Assembly: GCF_023554255.2 (NCBI RefSeq)
Contig: NZ_JAMJWD020000004.1
Coordinates: 124,001-188,000 of the forward strand
DNA length: 64,000 nt
Origin: Phyllobacterium sp. 21LDTY02-6
Lineage (GTDB): Bacteria; Pseudomonadota; Alphaproteobacteria; Rhizobiales; Rhizobiaceae
Direction: 5' to 3'
The notes under the pieces were generated by a model. It did no database searches. It was not told where the DNA came from and was given only the letters and a program-made list of their open reading frames with translations. The stretch's first letter is position 1. Each line of letters opens with the position of its first letter. Of this stretch, positions 18,052 to 28,329 are shown one piece after another. The translations under genes were made by a program, and so were the position numbers.

Positions 18052-19347
18052 ATGGGCGTTGAAATCAGTCGCCTCTCCAACGGTTTGACGATTGCGACAG
18101 AGACGATGCCGCATGTGGAGAGCGTAGCACTTGGCATCTGGGTCAAGGCGGGTTCGCGGAACGAGGCCAAGGGCCAGCATGGCATAGCCCATCTGCTCGA
18201 GCATATGGCGTTCAAGGGGACCGAAAACCGGTCCGCATGGAAGATCGCCGTGGATATCGAGGATGTCGGCGGCGAGATGAATGCCGCGACGAGCGTCGAG
18301 ACGACATCCTATTTTGCACGAGTGCTGCGCGATGACATGCCGCTGGCGATCGATATTCTCACCGACATCCTGACCAGCCCCAAATTCGACGAGGAGGAAC
18401 TGGAGCGCGAGAAAAACGTCATCATGCAGGAGATCGGCGCGGCGCATGATACGCCCGACGATGTCGTGTTCGACCGTTTTACCGAGGCTGCGTTCCAGGA
18501 CCAGACGATCGGCCGGACCACGCTCGGCACGCCTGAAACCGTCGCATCCTTCTCATCGGCGGATCTGCGCCGCTACATGGAAGAACAATATAGCGCGGAG
18601 CGCATGGTGGTCGTGGCCGCCGGCGGCGTCCGGCACGACGAATTCGTGCGCGAGGTGGAAAAGCGCCTCGGCTCCTTCCGCTCCACGGCCACGGCGCCCG
18701 AGCCGGATGTTTCGACCTATATCGGAGGCGATTTCCGCGAGCATCGCGACCTGATGGACGCGCAGGTGGTGATCGGCTTCGAGGGTCGCGCCTATCACGT
18801 GCGCGATTTCTACGCCTCGCAGCTGCTTTCGATGGTCCTCGGCGGCGGAATGTCGTCGCGGCTGTTCCAGGAAGTGCGCGAAAAGCGCGGGCTGTGCTAT
18901 TCCGTCTATGCCTTCCACTGGGGCTTTTCCGATACCGGCGTCTTCGGCATCCATGCCGCCACCGGGCGCGACCATCTGACGAAGCTGGTGCCCGTCATCA
19001 TCGACCAGCTGCATGAAGCGTCGCAGAATATCCACCAGGACGAACTGAACCGCGCCAGGGCGCAATACCGCGCCAGCCTGCTGATGTCGCATGAGAGTGC
19101 GGCGAGCCGGGCCGGTCAGGTCGCGCGGCAGATGCTGCTTTACGGCAATCCGGTCTCGACCGAGGAACTCGTCGAGCGGCTGTCGAAGATCACGGTGGAA
19201 CGCCTGACCGATCTTGCCGGCCGCCTGTTCCTCGATACGACGCCGACCATCGCAGCCGTCGGACCCATCAAACCCTTGATGGGCTTCGAGGATCTGCGCG
19301 GCCAATTGAAGCCAGCGACGGCAAGCCTGCGTAAAATCGCCGTCTAG
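18052..19347 (+). CDS. M16 family zinc peptidase (mitochondrial processing peptidase-like)
   Basis: 431 residues with two M16 domains. The inverted zinc motif H-x2-E-H is HLLEH at residues 47-51 within GIAHLLEHMAFKGT, and the distal Glu region is in EDVGGEMNAATSVETTSYFARV. The second, inactive-type half includes GGGMSSRLFQEVREKRGLCYSVYAF. This is the alphaproteobacterial homologue of the mitochondrial processing peptidase beta subunit (the Rickettsia RPP type). Its bacterial substrate is unsettled; no signal peptide is seen, so it is probably cytoplasmic. It lies between thrC (10-base gap) and the acetyltransferase gene (6-base gap), a common arrangement in related genomes. Confidence 0.9.
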   Translation: MGVEISRLSNGLTIATETMPHVESVALGIWVKAGSRNEAKGQHGIAHLLEHMAFKGTENRSAWKIAVDIEDVGGEMNAATSVETTSYFARVLRDDMPLAIDILTDILTSPKFDEEELEREKNVIMQEIGAAHDTPDDVVFDRFTEAAFQDQTIGRTTLGTPETVASFSSADLRRYMEEQYSAERMVVVAAGGVRHDEFVREVEKRLGSFRSTATAPEPDVSTYIGGDFREHRDLMDAQVVIGFEGRAYHVRDFYASQLLSMVLGGGMSSRLFQEVREKRGLCYSVYAFHWGFSDTGVFGIHAATGRDHLTKLVPVIIDQLHEASQNIHQDELNRARAQYRASLLMSHESAASRAGQVARQMLLYGNPVSTEELVERLSKITVERLTDLAGRLFLDTTPTIAAVGPIKPLMGFEDLRGQLKPATASLRKIAV

Positions 19348-19353
19348 CCAGCC

Positions 19354-19935
19354 ATGATAGCGCTCCCCTTCCTGAAAAGCGCTACACCGACGCTGCAGGG
19401 GGAGCGGCTGCATCTCAGGCCGCCGCAGCTGTCCGACTACAGGGCCTGGGCCAGCCTGCGCGCCCAGAGCCGCGACTTTCTGGCGCCATGGGAGCCTCTC
19501 TGGGCGCCGGACGATCTGGAACGGGCCGCCTTCCGTCACAGGATCCGCCATTATGACGAGGAAGCCGCGGCCGGCACCGCCTTTCCGTATTTCCTGTTCC
19601 GCAACGCGGATTCCCGCCTGCTGGGCGGGATAACGCTCGGCAACATACGGCGCGGCGTCGGGCAGAACGCCATGATCGGTTATTGGATCGGCCAGCCCTT
19701 CGCCGGCCAGGGCTATATGTATGAGGCGCTCAAGCTGCTTATTCCCCATGCATTTGGCAAGGTAAGGTTGCACCGGCTGGAAGCGGCCTGTATTCCATCA
19801 AATGAGAGATCCATAAGGCTTCTCGAAAAAGCCGGATTTCAGAGGGAAGGACTGTTACGCTCTTACCTAAAGATTAATGGTGTATGGCAAAACCATCTGC
19901 TCTTCTCATTGATCGAAGACGATGTGCGGCGCTAG
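19354..19935 (+). CDS. GNAT family N-acetyltransferase (RimJ-like)
   Basis: 193 residues of GNAT type 3. A beta-strand near the start reads GERLHLRPPQLSDYRAW, the acetyl-CoA binding core is IGYWIGQPFAGQGYMYEALKLLI (Q/R-x2-G-x-G/A variant), and the C-terminal block is LHRLEAACIPSNERSIRLLEKAGFQREG, as in RimJ/RimL ribosomal-protein acetyltransferases. The target here cannot be named. It follows the peptidase gene by six bases and is probably its operon partner; the EAL gene begins 15 bases after its stop. Confidence 0.85.
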   Translation: MIALPFLKSATPTLQGERLHLRPPQLSDYRAWASLRAQSRDFLAPWEPLWAPDDLERAAFRHRIRHYDEEAAAGTAFPYFLFRNADSRLLGGITLGNIRRGVGQNAMIGYWIGQPFAGQGYMYEALKLLIPHAFGKVRLHRLEAACIPSNERSIRLLEKAGFQREGLLRSYLKINGVWQNHLLFSLIEDDVRR

Positions 19936-19950
19936 TTAAAGGTTCGATCA

Positions 19951-22851
19951 GTGGTATTTTCTATAGGACAGGTGCTGAAAGGCTTCATCCGCGTGTTTGT
20001 CCTTGCGGCAATTCTCGTGGCAACCCAATCGGCGGCGAATGCCCTTGAAACCATCAAGATCACCAAGGAAAGCACCGCGCTCGATCTCTCCAAGGCCGTG
20101 GAAATCTACCGCAACCAGGGCGATTCCTTCCAGATATCCACTGCACCCGGCGCGGATGGCATCGTCAGGCGCATCGAGGTTCCGGCCAATGACAAGCGCG
20201 CGACCGGCGACTGGGCGGCTTTCTCGCTGGCCAATCCGACCGACGAGCAGATCGACCGCCTCATCGTCGCGCCGCATTTCCGCCTCGTCGGCTCCGGTTT
20301 CATCTGGCCCGATCTCGGCTCGACCCGCATAGCGTCGATCACGCCCAGCGAAGGCTTCGCGCTGGACCGGCAGGCGAGCGACGATGCCGATGTGTTCCTC
20401 ATCACGCTCGATCCGGGGACCGTCATCACGCTCGTCGCCGAGCTTGCCTCGCCCAACCTGCCGCAGGTCTATCTGTGGGAGCCCGATACCTATAAGGACA
20501 CGGTGAATTCCTATACGCTCTATCGCGGCATCCTGCTCGGCATTGCCGGGCTTCTCGCGCTGTTCCTGACCATTCTCTTCGTGGTCAAGGGCACTTCGCT
20601 CTTTCCGGCCACCGCCGCCCTCGCCTGGGCCGTGCTGGCCTATATCTGCGTCGATTTCGGCTTCTGGAGCAAGCTGATCGAGATCACGCCCGGCAATGAG
20701 CAGATGTGGCGCGCCGGCACCGAGGTGGCGCTGGCCGCGACGCTGGTGATCTTTCTCTTCACCTATCTCAACCTCAATCGCTGGCACGACAATTTCAGCT
20801 ATGGCGCACTGACCTGGATTCTCGGCCTCGCCATCGTCTCCGGCGTCGCCATCTTCGATCCGCCGATCGCCGCAGGCATTGCCCGTTTCTCCTTCGCCCT
20901 GACCATCATCGCCGGAACCGTGCTGATCGGCTTCTTCTCGTTCCGCAGCTATGACCGGGCGGTGATGCTCATTCCCACCTGGCTGCTGCTGCTGGTCTGG
21001 CTGCTCGGCAGCTGGCTGACCGTCTCGGGTCTGCTTTCCAACGACATCATCCAACCTGCCCTCGCCGGCGGCCTCGTGCTCATCGTGCTCCTGATCGGCT
21101 TCACGGTGATGCAGCATGCCTTTTCCGGCGGCGCGCTGCAGCAGGGGCTGTTCTCCGATGTCGAGCGGCAGGCGCTCGCGATCATCGGTTCGGGCGATAT
21201 CGTCTGGGATTGGGACGTGCCGCGCGACCGCGTGGTGACGACGCCGGACCTCACCAATTTCCTCGGCGCCTCGGCGAGTTCCCTGCATGGCGCGGTGCGC
21301 AACTGGCTGCCATCATTGCATGCCGACGACCGCGACCGTTTCCGCACGACGCTCGACGTGATCCTGGAGAACCGGCGCGGGCGCATCTCGCAGACCTTCC
21401 GCCTGCGCGCCAATGACGGCCATTATTACTGGTATTCGCTGAAGGCCCGCCCGGTGATCGGCTCGGATGGCGAGATCGTCCGCTGCGTCGGCACGCTGAT
21501 CGACGTGACCGAGCAGAAAAAGGCGGAAGAACGGCTCCTGCACAATGCCGTCCACGACAATCTGACCGGACTGCCGAACCGCGAGCTCTTTCTCGACCGC
21601 CTCGGCTCCGTCATCACCATGGCCCAGACGGAAAGCAAGATTCGCCCGACGGTGTTCATCATCGATATAGACCGCTTCAAGCAGGTCAATGACGGGCTTG
21701 GCCTCTCCGCCGGCGATACTTTCCTGCTGACGATTTCCCGCCGCCTGCACCGTCTCCTGCGCCCGCAGGACACGCTCAGCCGATTGAGCGCGGACCAGTT
21801 CGGGCTCATCCTCGTATCGGAGAGCGAGCCGGCCAAGATCGCCGCCTTCGCCGATGCCATCAAGCAGGCGATACGCGCGCCCATCGCCTTCTCCAAGCGC
21901 GAGATCGTGCTGACGGCGTCGCTCGGCCTCATCACCTGGACCAGCGGCAGCACCGCCTCGCCCGAGGATCTCGTCAAGGATGCGGAACTTGCGATGTTCC
22001 AGGCCAAACGTTTCGGCGGCGATCGTATCGAACCGTTCCGGCCGGCTTTCAGGGCCGTGGGCAGCGACCGCCTCCAGCTCGAATCCGATCTGCGCAGGGC
22101 GCTGGAGCGCCGCGAAATCCACATGGCCTACCAGCCCATCATCCGGCTCGAGGACAACAGCATTGCCGGGTTCGAAGCGCTGATGCGATGGGACCATCCG
22201 CGCCGCGGCTCGATACCGCCTTCGGAGTTCATTCCGATTGCCGAAAGCTCCGGCCTGATCGTCCAGCTCGGCCTCTTCGCCATGCAACGCGCCGCCGAGG
22301 ACCTTGTCGGCTGGCAGCGCACAGTCGGCGCCACGCCGCTGTTCGTATCGGTGAATATCTCCAGCAGCCAGCTCATCCGCCAGGACTTGATCGACGATGT
22401 GCGCTCGGTGCTGCTGCAGACCCAGATCAAGCCCGGCAGCCTGAAACTCGAGCTTACCGAGTCCCTGATGATGGAGAATCCGGAGCGCTCCGCCTATGTG
22501 CTTTCGAGCGTGCGGGCGATGGGCGTCGGCGTATCGCTCGACGATTTCGGCACGGGCTATTCGTCGCTCTCCTACCTCACCACGTTCCCGTTCGACATGA
22601 TCAAGATCGACAGGTCGTTCCTGCGTGCCGAACAGCCGCAGAAGGTCACGCTGCTGCGCTCAATCATCAGCATGGCGCATGATCTTGGTCTATCCGTCGT
22701 CACGGAAGGCATCGAGAGCGAGAGCGATGCGCTTCAATTGCGCCAGATGGGCTGCGAATATGCGCAGAGCTTCATGTTCAGCCCGCCGCTGACGATCGAC
22801 GCGGTGACAAAGCTGCTGCGCGAGCAGTTCCAGCAGTCGAAAGCTTCGTGA
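19951..22851 (+). CDS. Membrane-bound EAL/GGDEF protein, probable c-di-GMP phosphodiesterase
   Basis: 966 residues starting with GTG. Order: signal peptide (to about residue 33), a periplasmic beta-rich domain like 7TMR-DISM extracellular regions, seven or so membrane helices (about 180-390), a PAS domain (about 405-520), a GGDEF domain and a C-terminal EAL domain. The GGDEF active site is degenerate: SADQF at 613-617 replaces GGDEF, so cyclase activity is unlikely. The EAL domain is intact, with EALMRW at 742-747 and DDFGTGYSS from 864. A phosphodiesterase activated by an envelope signal is therefore the likely role. It follows the GNAT gene by 15 bases. Confidence 0.88.
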   Translation: MVFSIGQVLKGFIRVFVLAAILVATQSAANALETIKITKESTALDLSKAVEIYRNQGDSFQISTAPGADGIVRRIEVPANDKRATGDWAAFSLANPTDEQIDRLIVAPHFRLVGSGFIWPDLGSTRIASITPSEGFALDRQASDDADVFLITLDPGTVITLVAELASPNLPQVYLWEPDTYKDTVNSYTLYRGILLGIAGLLALFLTILFVVKGTSLFPATAALAWAVLAYICVDFGFWSKLIEITPGNEQMWRAGTEVALAATLVIFLFTYLNLNRWHDNFSYGALTWILGLAIVSGVAIFDPPIAAGIARFSFALTIIAGTVLIGFFSFRSYDRAVMLIPTWLLLLVWLLGSWLTVSGLLSNDIIQPALAGGLVLIVLLIGFTVMQHAFSGGALQQGLFSDVERQALAIIGSGDIVWDWDVPRDRVVTTPDLTNFLGASASSLHGAVRNWLPSLHADDRDRFRTTLDVILENRRGRISQTFRLRANDGHYYWYSLKARPVIGSDGEIVRCVGTLIDVTEQKKAEERLLHNAVHDNLTGLPNRELFLDRLGSVITMAQTESKIRPTVFIIDIDRFKQVNDGLGLSAGDTFLLTISRRLHRLLRPQDTLSRLSADQFGLILVSESEPAKIAAFADAIKQAIRAPIAFSKREIVLTASLGLITWTSGSTASPEDLVKDAELAMFQAKRFGGDRIEPFRPAFRAVGSDRLQLESDLRRALERREIHMAYQPIIRLEDNSIAGFEALMRWDHPRRGSIPPSEFIPIAESSGLIVQLGLFAMQRAAEDLVGWQRTVGATPLFVSVNISSSQLIRQDLIDDVRSVLLQTQIKPGSLKLELTESLMMENPERSAYVLSSVRAMGVGVSLDDFGTGYSSLSYLTTFPFDMIKIDRSFLRAEQPQKVTLLRSIISMAHDLGLSVVTEGIESESDALQLRQMGCEYAQSFMFSPPLTIDAVTKLLREQFQQSKAS

Positions 22852-22857
22852 GATAGC

Positions 22858-23460
22858 TCAGGCGTGGCCGGCCTCGGTCGCCAGCCGCGAGGGATCGACA
22901 CCCATGTGGTTCAGGATGCGATCATATTTCCGCTCGATATCCGTATCGAACAGCAATTCCTGGGTGGCAGTACAAGTCAGCCAGCCATTATTGGCGATCT
23001 CGTTTTCCAGCTGCCCCGAGGCCCAGCCGGAATAGCCAAGCGTCATCAGCGCCCGCCGCGGACCGCGGCCGCCGGAAATCGCCCGCAATATGTCGATAGT
23101 TCCGGTGAGGCAGATCTCCTCAGCCACGGGCATGGTCGAATCCGTCAAATAATCATCGGAATGCAGAACGAAACCGCGGCGCATCTCGACCGGGCCGCCG
23201 CTGCGCACCAGGAAATCCCGCGTCCTGTCGGGCATGACAATCGCCTGTTCCTCGTCGAGCACGCCCAATTGCACCAGAATGTCGGCGAATTCCATCTCCT
23301 GCACCCGGTTGATGATCAGGCCCATGGCGCCCTTGTCCGAATGGGCGCAGACATAGATGACCGAACGTGCAAAACGGCTGTCATCCATTCCCGGCATGGC
23401 GAGAAGGAAGTGCCCATTGAGAAAACCAGTGTTCTTTGTCGGGTCGCTGAAAATCTCCAT
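22858..23460 (-). CDS. YqgE/AlgH family protein (DUF179)
   Basis: 200 residues that match DUF179 throughout: [23 protein letters not shown] near the N-terminus, GAMGLIINR, a central [14 protein letters not shown], and the late [20 protein letters not shown]. AlgH in Pseudomonas influences alginate genes, but the biochemical role of the family is not established. It is probably cytoplasmic. It converges on the EAL gene with six bases between the stops and is divergent from the DsbD-domain gene. Confidence 0.92.
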   Translation of the reverse strand: MEIFSDPTKNTGFLNGHFLLAMPGMDDSRFARSVIYVCAHSDKGAMGLIINRVQEMEFADILVQLGVLDEEQAIVMPDRTRDFLVRSGGPVEMRRGFVLHSDDYLTDSTMPVAEEICLTGTIDILRAISGGRGPRRALMTLGYSGWASGQLENEIANNGWLTCTATQELLFDTDIERKYDRILNHMGVDPSRLATEAGHA

Positions 23461-23621
23461 CCCTCAAGGTTACCAAGGAATTTGCAAATGACAACGACAT
23501 GACGGATAAATTCTGCCCTCCGGCTCTCGTACTTTCGTAGCCCATGCTCTCACGGATAAATGATGATTGCGGCCTGCAAGCTTCCTTGTTCCCGCCCCAA
23601 AGCGCTGTAATGTGCGCCTCC

Positions 23622-24419
23622 ATGAGAAAAGCTCTCCTCATCATGCTGGCTGCCACCGCCTTCGCTTCGACTGCGAATGCCGGCAGTTCGCAATGGACGA
23701 AAACGCCCGGCGGAGCGGTTCGCCTTATCGTGGAAGAACCTGCCGCAGGCGCGCGCGCGGTGCGCGGTGCCTTGCAGATCAACCTCGATCCGGGCTGGAA
23801 GACCTATTGGCGCGAGCCGGGAGATGCCGGCGTTCCGCCCGAGCTCGATCTTTCGCAAAGCGCCAATATCGCCGGGCACGAATTGTCCTTCCCTGCCCCG
23901 CACCGTTTCAAGGATGGCGCGTCGCATTGGGCAGGGTACAAGAAGCCGGTATTTCTGCCGGTTTCCATCACGCTTGCCGATACATCCAGGCCTGCCCACA
24001 TCAAGGGGCACGCTTTTCTCGGCATTTGCGAGACGGTCTGCATTCCGGTAACCGCTGAGTTCGACGTTGCGGTGGGCGGCCAGAAAAGCGATCCGCTGAC
24101 CGATACGCTGGTCGATACCGCATTCCAGCAATTGCCGGCACCGGCCAGCGATGCCTTCGGCATATCGAGCGGCAAGAAGAAAGGCGATGTGCTCTACCTC
24201 ACCGTCAAGCTGCCATCGCAGGACCCGGCCATCGATCTCTTCGCTGCGGGACAGAGCGGCATCACGCTCGGCATGGCTCACCTCAAGAAGCGCGAAGGCA
24301 CGGAGGCGACGTTCGCCGTGCCAGTGCTTTCCGGCAAGGACCGCCCGGCCGGTGTCCTGGACTACACGCTGGTACAAGGGCAAGAGGCGGTTTCGGGCCA
24401 CATATCCATCGAGGATTGA
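23622..24419 (+). CDS. Periplasmic DsbD alpha-domain-like protein
   Basis: 265 residues with a signal peptide (MRKALLIMLAATAFASTANA). The mature region resembles the N-terminal domain of DsbD/ScsB: ALQINLDPGWKTYWREPGDAGVPPELDLS and a later Cys pair in FLGICETVCIPVTAEF (C-x3-C), which in DsbD relays electrons in the periplasm. No transmembrane or thioredoxin domain follows, so this is a free-standing version, often annotated as a cytochrome c biogenesis or DsbD-domain protein. ATG at 23622 begins the signal peptide; earlier codons in the frame (to 23544) were rejected. A peroxiredoxin gene follows after 90 bases, consistent with a redox role, which is inferred. Confidence 0.8.
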   Translation: MRKALLIMLAATAFASTANAGSSQWTKTPGGAVRLIVEEPAAGARAVRGALQINLDPGWKTYWREPGDAGVPPELDLSQSANIAGHELSFPAPHRFKDGASHWAGYKKPVFLPVSITLADTSRPAHIKGHAFLGICETVCIPVTAEFDVAVGGQKSDPLTDTLVDTAFQQLPAPASDAFGISSGKKKGDVLYLTVKLPSQDPAIDLFAAGQSGITLGMAHLKKREGTEATFAVPVLSGKDRPAGVLDYTLVQGQEAVSGHISIED

Positions 24420-24509
24420 GTCAGGCCCGAATATCGCGCCGCAACGCCTCGCAAATCCATGGCGCATCATCTATATGCGCTGTGTCGAAATTTTCACCAA
24501 GGAGCAGAT

Positions 24510-24995
24510 ATGACCATCAAGATCGGCGAACGCTTGCCTGACGCTACGTTCAAGAGCAAGACCGACGAGGGTGTCAGCAACATCACATCGGACGAGCTGT
24601 TCAAGGGCAAGAAGGTGGTATTGTTCGGAGTGCCGGGCGCTTTCACGCCCACATGCAGCATGAACCATCTGCCCGGATATCTGGAAAACCGCGATGCCAT
24701 CCTCGGCAAGGGCGTCGATACGATCGCCGTCGTGGCGGTCAACGATCCCCATGTGATGGGCGCCTGGGCCAAGGCCACCAATGGCGAGGGCAAGATCCTC
24801 TATCTTTCCGATGGCAACGCCACTTTCACCAAGGCCGTCGGTCTCGAGATCGATCTGGCGGCGGGTTCCATGGGTGTCCGCTCGAAGCGCTATTCCATGC
24901 TCATCGAGGATGGCGTGGTCAAGCAGCTCAACATCGAAGACGCGCCCGGCCAGGCCATTACCTCAAGCGCCGCCACCATACTGGAGCAGCTCTAG
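24510..24995 (+). CDS. Peroxiredoxin, Prx5/AhpE-like type
   Basis: 161 residues. The catalytic block is VPGAFTPTCSMNHLPGYL, with the peroxidatic Cys in P-x3-T-x2-C form and the conserved Arg later in GVRSKRYSMLIEDG. The N-terminal MTIKIGERLPDATF is standard for the Prx5 subfamily, which reduces alkyl hydroperoxides and H2O2 with glutathione or thioredoxin/glutaredoxin. No C-terminal glutaredoxin domain is present. The ATG at 24510 has GGAG eight bases upstream, deciding against the more 5' codons. It converges on rnhA with 67 bases between stops. Confidence 0.92.
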   Translation: MTIKIGERLPDATFKSKTDEGVSNITSDELFKGKKVVLFGVPGAFTPTCSMNHLPGYLENRDAILGKGVDTIAVVAVNDPHVMGAWAKATNGEGKILYLSDGNATFTKAVGLEIDLAAGSMGVRSKRYSMLIEDGVVKQLNIEDAPGQAITSSAATILEQL

Positions 24996-25062
24996 CAAAC
25001 CCGCCGCGGTGGAAGCCCTCTTTCATCGCGGCTGGCAAGTTCTGCTGGTAGAGCACTGATTT

Positions 25063-25515
25063 TCAACCGGCTTTTCTCGGGCGCTTGAAGGGTGCCATGC
25101 CGGCGCGGGCGAGCTCGTCGGCGCGCTCGTTTTCCGGGTGGCCGGCATGCCCCTTGACCCAGTGCCAGACGACGTGATGACGCCGCCTCGCCTCGTCCAG
25201 TGCCTGCCACAGCTCGGCGTTCTTCACCGGCTTCTTCGCCGCGGTCTTCCAGCCATTCTTCTTCCAGCCCTCGATCCAGCCGGAAATGCCGTCGCGCACA
25301 TAGACGGAGTCGGTATAGAGATCGACATGACACGGCTCTTTCAGCGCGTTGAGGGCGGAGATCGCCGCCATCAATTCCATGCGATTATTGGTCGTATCCG
25401 CCTCGCCGCCGGAAAGTTCCTTTTCATTGCCGTTCCAGCGCAGCACCGCTCCCCAGCCGCCGGGACCGGGATTGCCCGAACAGGCGCCGTCGGTAAAAGC
25501 TTCGATCTGCTTCAC
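25063..25515 (-). CDS. rnhA: Ribonuclease HI
   Basis: 150 residues, standard length. It degrades the RNA strand of RNA:DNA hybrids. The four acidic catalytic residues can be placed: Asp in [11 protein letters not shown], Glu in NRMELMAA, Asp in LYTDSVYV and Asp in NERADELAR; the basic handle is [21 protein letters not shown]. It starts with GTG at 25515, overlapping the thrB stop by four bases, so it depends on thrB translation. Third gene of ispH-thrB-rnhA, an order widespread in Hyphomicrobiales. Confidence 0.97.
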   Translation of the reverse strand: MKQIEAFTDGACSGNPGPGGWGAVLRWNGNEKELSGGEADTTNNRMELMAAISALNALKEPCHVDLYTDSVYVRDGISGWIEGWKKNGWKTAAKKPVKNAELWQALDEARRRHHVVWHWVKGHAGHPENERADELARAGMAPFKRPRKAG

Positions 25516-26492
25516 GAAGCGACCCTTTCGGCTGCAAGCCCATATTCCTCGGCCGTCTTCACGGCCCTGTGGAAGCGCATGCGCCGGACATATTCCATCG
25601 GGTCCTTCTTCACGACGAGGCTGCCCTCCGGCGTGTTCAACCAGTCATAGAGGCGGGTCAGCATGAAGCGCAGCGCCGAACCGCGCGCCAGGACCGGCAG
25701 GCTTTCCACCTCCTGCGGCGAAAGCGGGCGCACCGAATTATAGCCGCGCAGCAATGCCGTGCCCTTGGTGATGTTGAAGGAATAGTCTTTTTCGAAGCAC
25801 CAGGCGTTGAGACATACGGCAACGTCATAGGCCAGTATGTCCGTGCAGGCGAAATAGAAATCGATGAGGCCGGAAAGCTTCGCCCCGAGGAAGAAGACAT
25901 TGTCGGGGAAGAGATCGGCATGGATGACGCCGGCAGGCAGATGCGCCGGCCAGTTCTCCTCGAGGAAGGCGAGATCGGCTTCCGTCTCGCGGGCCAGCCC
26001 CGGCTCGACGCGATCCGCATCGTCGCGCGAATTGTTCCAGAGCGGCCGCCAATCCTGCACCGAGAGCGCATTCCTGCGCCGCATGGGGAAATCGGCGCCT
26101 GCGACATGCAGATGCGCCAGCGCCTCGCCGACGGCATGGCAATGCTGGGCGGTCGGCCGGCGCATCCACATGCCTTCGAGGAAGGTGACGAGGGCGGCAG
26201 GGCGTCCGGCCAGCCGTCCTATGCTGTTGCCGTCCTTGCCGATCACCGGCAGCGGACAGCTGATGCCCTTGCCGGCCAGGTGCTGCATGAGCCCGAGGAA
26301 GAATGGCAGATCGTTGCTGTCGACGCGCTTTTCGTAAAGCGTCAGGATATAGGCGGCCTTGCTCGTATGCAGGAGATAGTTCGAATTCTCGACGCCTTCC
26401 GCGATCCCCTTGTAGGAGAGCAGTTCGCCAACGTCGTAATCCTTGAGAAAGCCCGCGAGGTCCGTTTCGTTGATATCCGTATAGACCGCCAT
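25512..26492 (-). CDS. thrB: Homoserine kinase
   Basis: 326 residues of the ThrB2 type that uses a choline/aminoglycoside-kinase fold, unlike GHMP-type ThrB of enterobacteria. Landmarks: [17 protein letters not shown] for nucleotide binding, [20 protein letters not shown] with the catalytic Asp, and [18 protein letters not shown] with the metal-binding Asp. It phosphorylates homoserine to O-phosphohomoserine, the substrate of ThrC encoded at 16644. It lies two bases after the ispH stop and overlaps rnhA by four bases. Confidence 0.95.
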   Translation of the reverse strand: MAVYTDINETDLAGFLKDYDVGELLSYKGIAEGVENSNYLLHTSKAAYILTLYEKRVDSNDLPFFLGLMQHLAGKGISCPLPVIGKDGNSIGRLAGRPAALVTFLEGMWMRRPTAQHCHAVGEALAHLHVAGADFPMRRRNALSVQDWRPLWNNSRDDADRVEPGLARETEADLAFLEENWPAHLPAGVIHADLFPDNVFFLGAKLSGLIDFYFACTDILAYDVAVCLNAWCFEKDYSFNITKGTALLRGYNSVRPLSPQEVESLPVLARGSALRFMLTRLYDWLNTPEGSLVVKKDPMEYVRRMRFHRAVKTAEEYGLAAERVAS

Positions 26493-26494
26493 GC

Positions 26495-27496
26495 TCAGTG
26501 CGCCCCGTTGACGAACGCCATGTCGCTGTTCGTCAATTCCACATCGCGCAAATCGCGCATGACGTGGAAATTCTCGGTTTCCACGGTCGTTTCGGCCAGT
26601 TCTATCGATACGGCATAACGCTCGGAAAATGCCTCGATGATCTCGTCGACGATGATCTCCGGGGCCGACGCGCCAGCGGAAAGCCCGACAACGCCGATTT
26701 CGCCAATCGCCGCCCAGTCGATGTCCGAGGCGCGCTGCACCAGCATGGACTGCGTTGCGCCCGAGCGCTCAGCCACTTCGACGAGGCGCTTGGAATTCGA
26801 CGAATTGGGCGCACCGACGATAAGAAAGAGATCGCAGCCCGGCGCGGCCGCCTTCACCGCATCCTGTCGGTTGGTCGTGGCGTAGCAGATGGATTCGGCG
26901 GCCGGCGCGGTCAATTGCGGGAAACGGCGCTGCAGCGTCGCTATGATGCCCGCCGTATCATCCACCGACAGCGTCGTCTGCGTGACGAAACCGAGATTCG
27001 CCGGATCTTCGGGCATATAGGCCTCGGCATCCTCGATGGTTTCGATGAGGGTGACTGCCCCCTCCGGCAACTGGCCCATGGTCCCGATCACTTCGGGGTG
27101 GCCCGAATGCCCGACCAGCACCACATGGCGCCCGAGGCGCTGGTGCCGCATCGCCTGCTTGTGCACCTTGGACACCAGCGGACAGGTGGCGTCGAGATAG
27201 AAGAGGTTCTTGTTCTCCGCATCCGTCGGCACGGATTTCGGCACGCCATGGGCGGAGAAGATCACCGGCTGCCGGCGATGCCAGTCCGGTATCTCGTCGA
27301 GTTCCTCGACGAACACCGCGCCCCGCGCCTGCAATCCCTCGACCACATAGCGATTATGCACGATCTCATGGCGCACATAGACCGGAGCGCCATATTTCTT
27401 CAGAGCGAGAATGACGATCTGGATGGCGCGATCCACCCCGGCGCAAAAACCGCGCGGTCCGCACAGGCGGATTGTCAGTGGGCTCTTGTCGGTCAT
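26495..27496 (-). CDS. ispH: 4-hydroxy-3-methylbut-2-enyl diphosphate reductase
   Basis: 333 residues. Last step of the non-mevalonate isoprenoid pathway, giving IPP and DMAPP. The three Fe-S cluster cysteines are Cys18 ([13 protein letters not shown]), Cys105 ([11 protein letters not shown]) and Cys204 ([12 protein letters not shown]). The substrate-binding [23 protein letters not shown] and NSSNSKRL blocks are all present. The frame remains open to 27670, but ATG at 27496 gives the normal N-terminus. dxs, the first enzyme of the same pathway, is at 38991-40910. Heads the ispH-thrB-rnhA unit. Confidence 0.96.
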   Translation of the reverse strand: MTDKSPLTIRLCGPRGFCAGVDRAIQIVILALKKYGAPVYVRHEIVHNRYVVEGLQARGAVFVEELDEIPDWHRRQPVIFSAHGVPKSVPTDAENKNLFYLDATCPLVSKVHKQAMRHQRLGRHVVLVGHSGHPEVIGTMGQLPEGAVTLIETIEDAEAYMPEDPANLGFVTQTTLSVDDTAGIIATLQRRFPQLTAPAAESICYATTNRQDAVKAAAPGCDLFLIVGAPNSSNSKRLVEVAERSGATQSMLVQRASDIDWAAIGEIGVVGLSAGASAPEIIVDEIIEAFSERYAVSIELAETTVETENFHVMRDLRDVELTNSDMAFVNGAH

Positions 27497-27579
27497 GTTC
27501 TCCGGATCTCGCAGGTAGTGTTGCTTCACCACGGAATTGGGCGGCAAATGGCGCGAAGTCAAGCCCGAAACAGCTTTTC

Positions 27580-28326
27580 TCACGCCGGCGGCCCGTCCCG
27601 CGGGGTCTGTTTGCGGCGCAGGAAGGAGATTGCCGCGATGATCAGCAGCGTCGCTGCAAGCCCGTACCATGTCACCGCATATTGCAGATGATTGTTGGGC
27701 AGGTCGATGATCGTGACGCCGCCGACGGGAAGCCCGCCGGGGTTCGGGGCCTCATTGGCATCGACGAAGAATGGCAGCACTCTATCGGCAGCGATGCCCG
27801 ATTGCGCCGCCATTCCCGCCAGGTCTTTCCAGTAATAGATATTGCTCGCGGCGTCATTGTCCGGCAGCAGCGAGGACGGCTTGCCGGGCAGCGGATTGCG
27901 CGCGAGGCCCGTTATCGTCACCGGGCTTGCCACCTGCCCCGCCGGACGGGTCGCCGGGTCCTTCCGGTCATAGGGAACGAAGCCGCGATTGACGAAGATC
28001 GTCCTGCCATCCTCCAGCGCCAGCGGCGTATAGACATTATAGCCGGACGTGCCCTTGTAGGTGGTGAAGAAGTGGCGTTCCTTGTCGTTCAGGAGCCGGC
28101 CCGACAGGGTGACCGTGCGGTAATCGACATCGTGGCTGTCGCGCCAGAGCGCTTCGATTTCGCCAAGCGAGGCACCGGGGGCATGGCTGCGGGCCTCAAT
28201 TTCCGCGAGCAGCCCTTCCTTCCATTGCAACCGCTCCACCTGCCATGTGCCAAGACCGATCAAGGCCAGGAACACCAGGAGGCCCAGGATGAATTTCACC
28301 CAGGGAAAGCGCCTTCGTTCAGCCAT
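27580..28326 (-). CDS. SURF1 family cytochrome oxidase assembly protein
   Basis: 248 residues with the SURF1 layout: one N-terminal membrane helix ([28 protein letters not shown]), a long periplasmic domain containing [27 protein letters not shown], and a second helix near the C-terminus ([20 protein letters not shown]). SURF1 helps insert heme a into subunit I of aa3 oxidase. It lies three bases downstream of the DUF983 gene, near the cta operon whose product it would serve. A charged tail [11 protein letters not shown] follows the last helix. Confidence 0.92.
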   Translation of the reverse strand: MAERRRFPWVKFILGLLVFLALIGLGTWQVERLQWKEGLLAEIEARSHAPGASLGEIEALWRDSHDVDYRTVTLSGRLLNDKERHFFTTYKGTSGYNVYTPLALEDGRTIFVNRGFVPYDRKDPATRPAGQVASPVTITGLARNPLPGKPSSLLPDNDAASNIYYWKDLAGMAAQSGIAADRVLPFFVDANEAPNPGGLPVGGVTIIDLPNNHLQYAVTWYGLAATLLIIAAISFLRRKQTPRDGPPA

Positions 28327-28329
28327 TGC

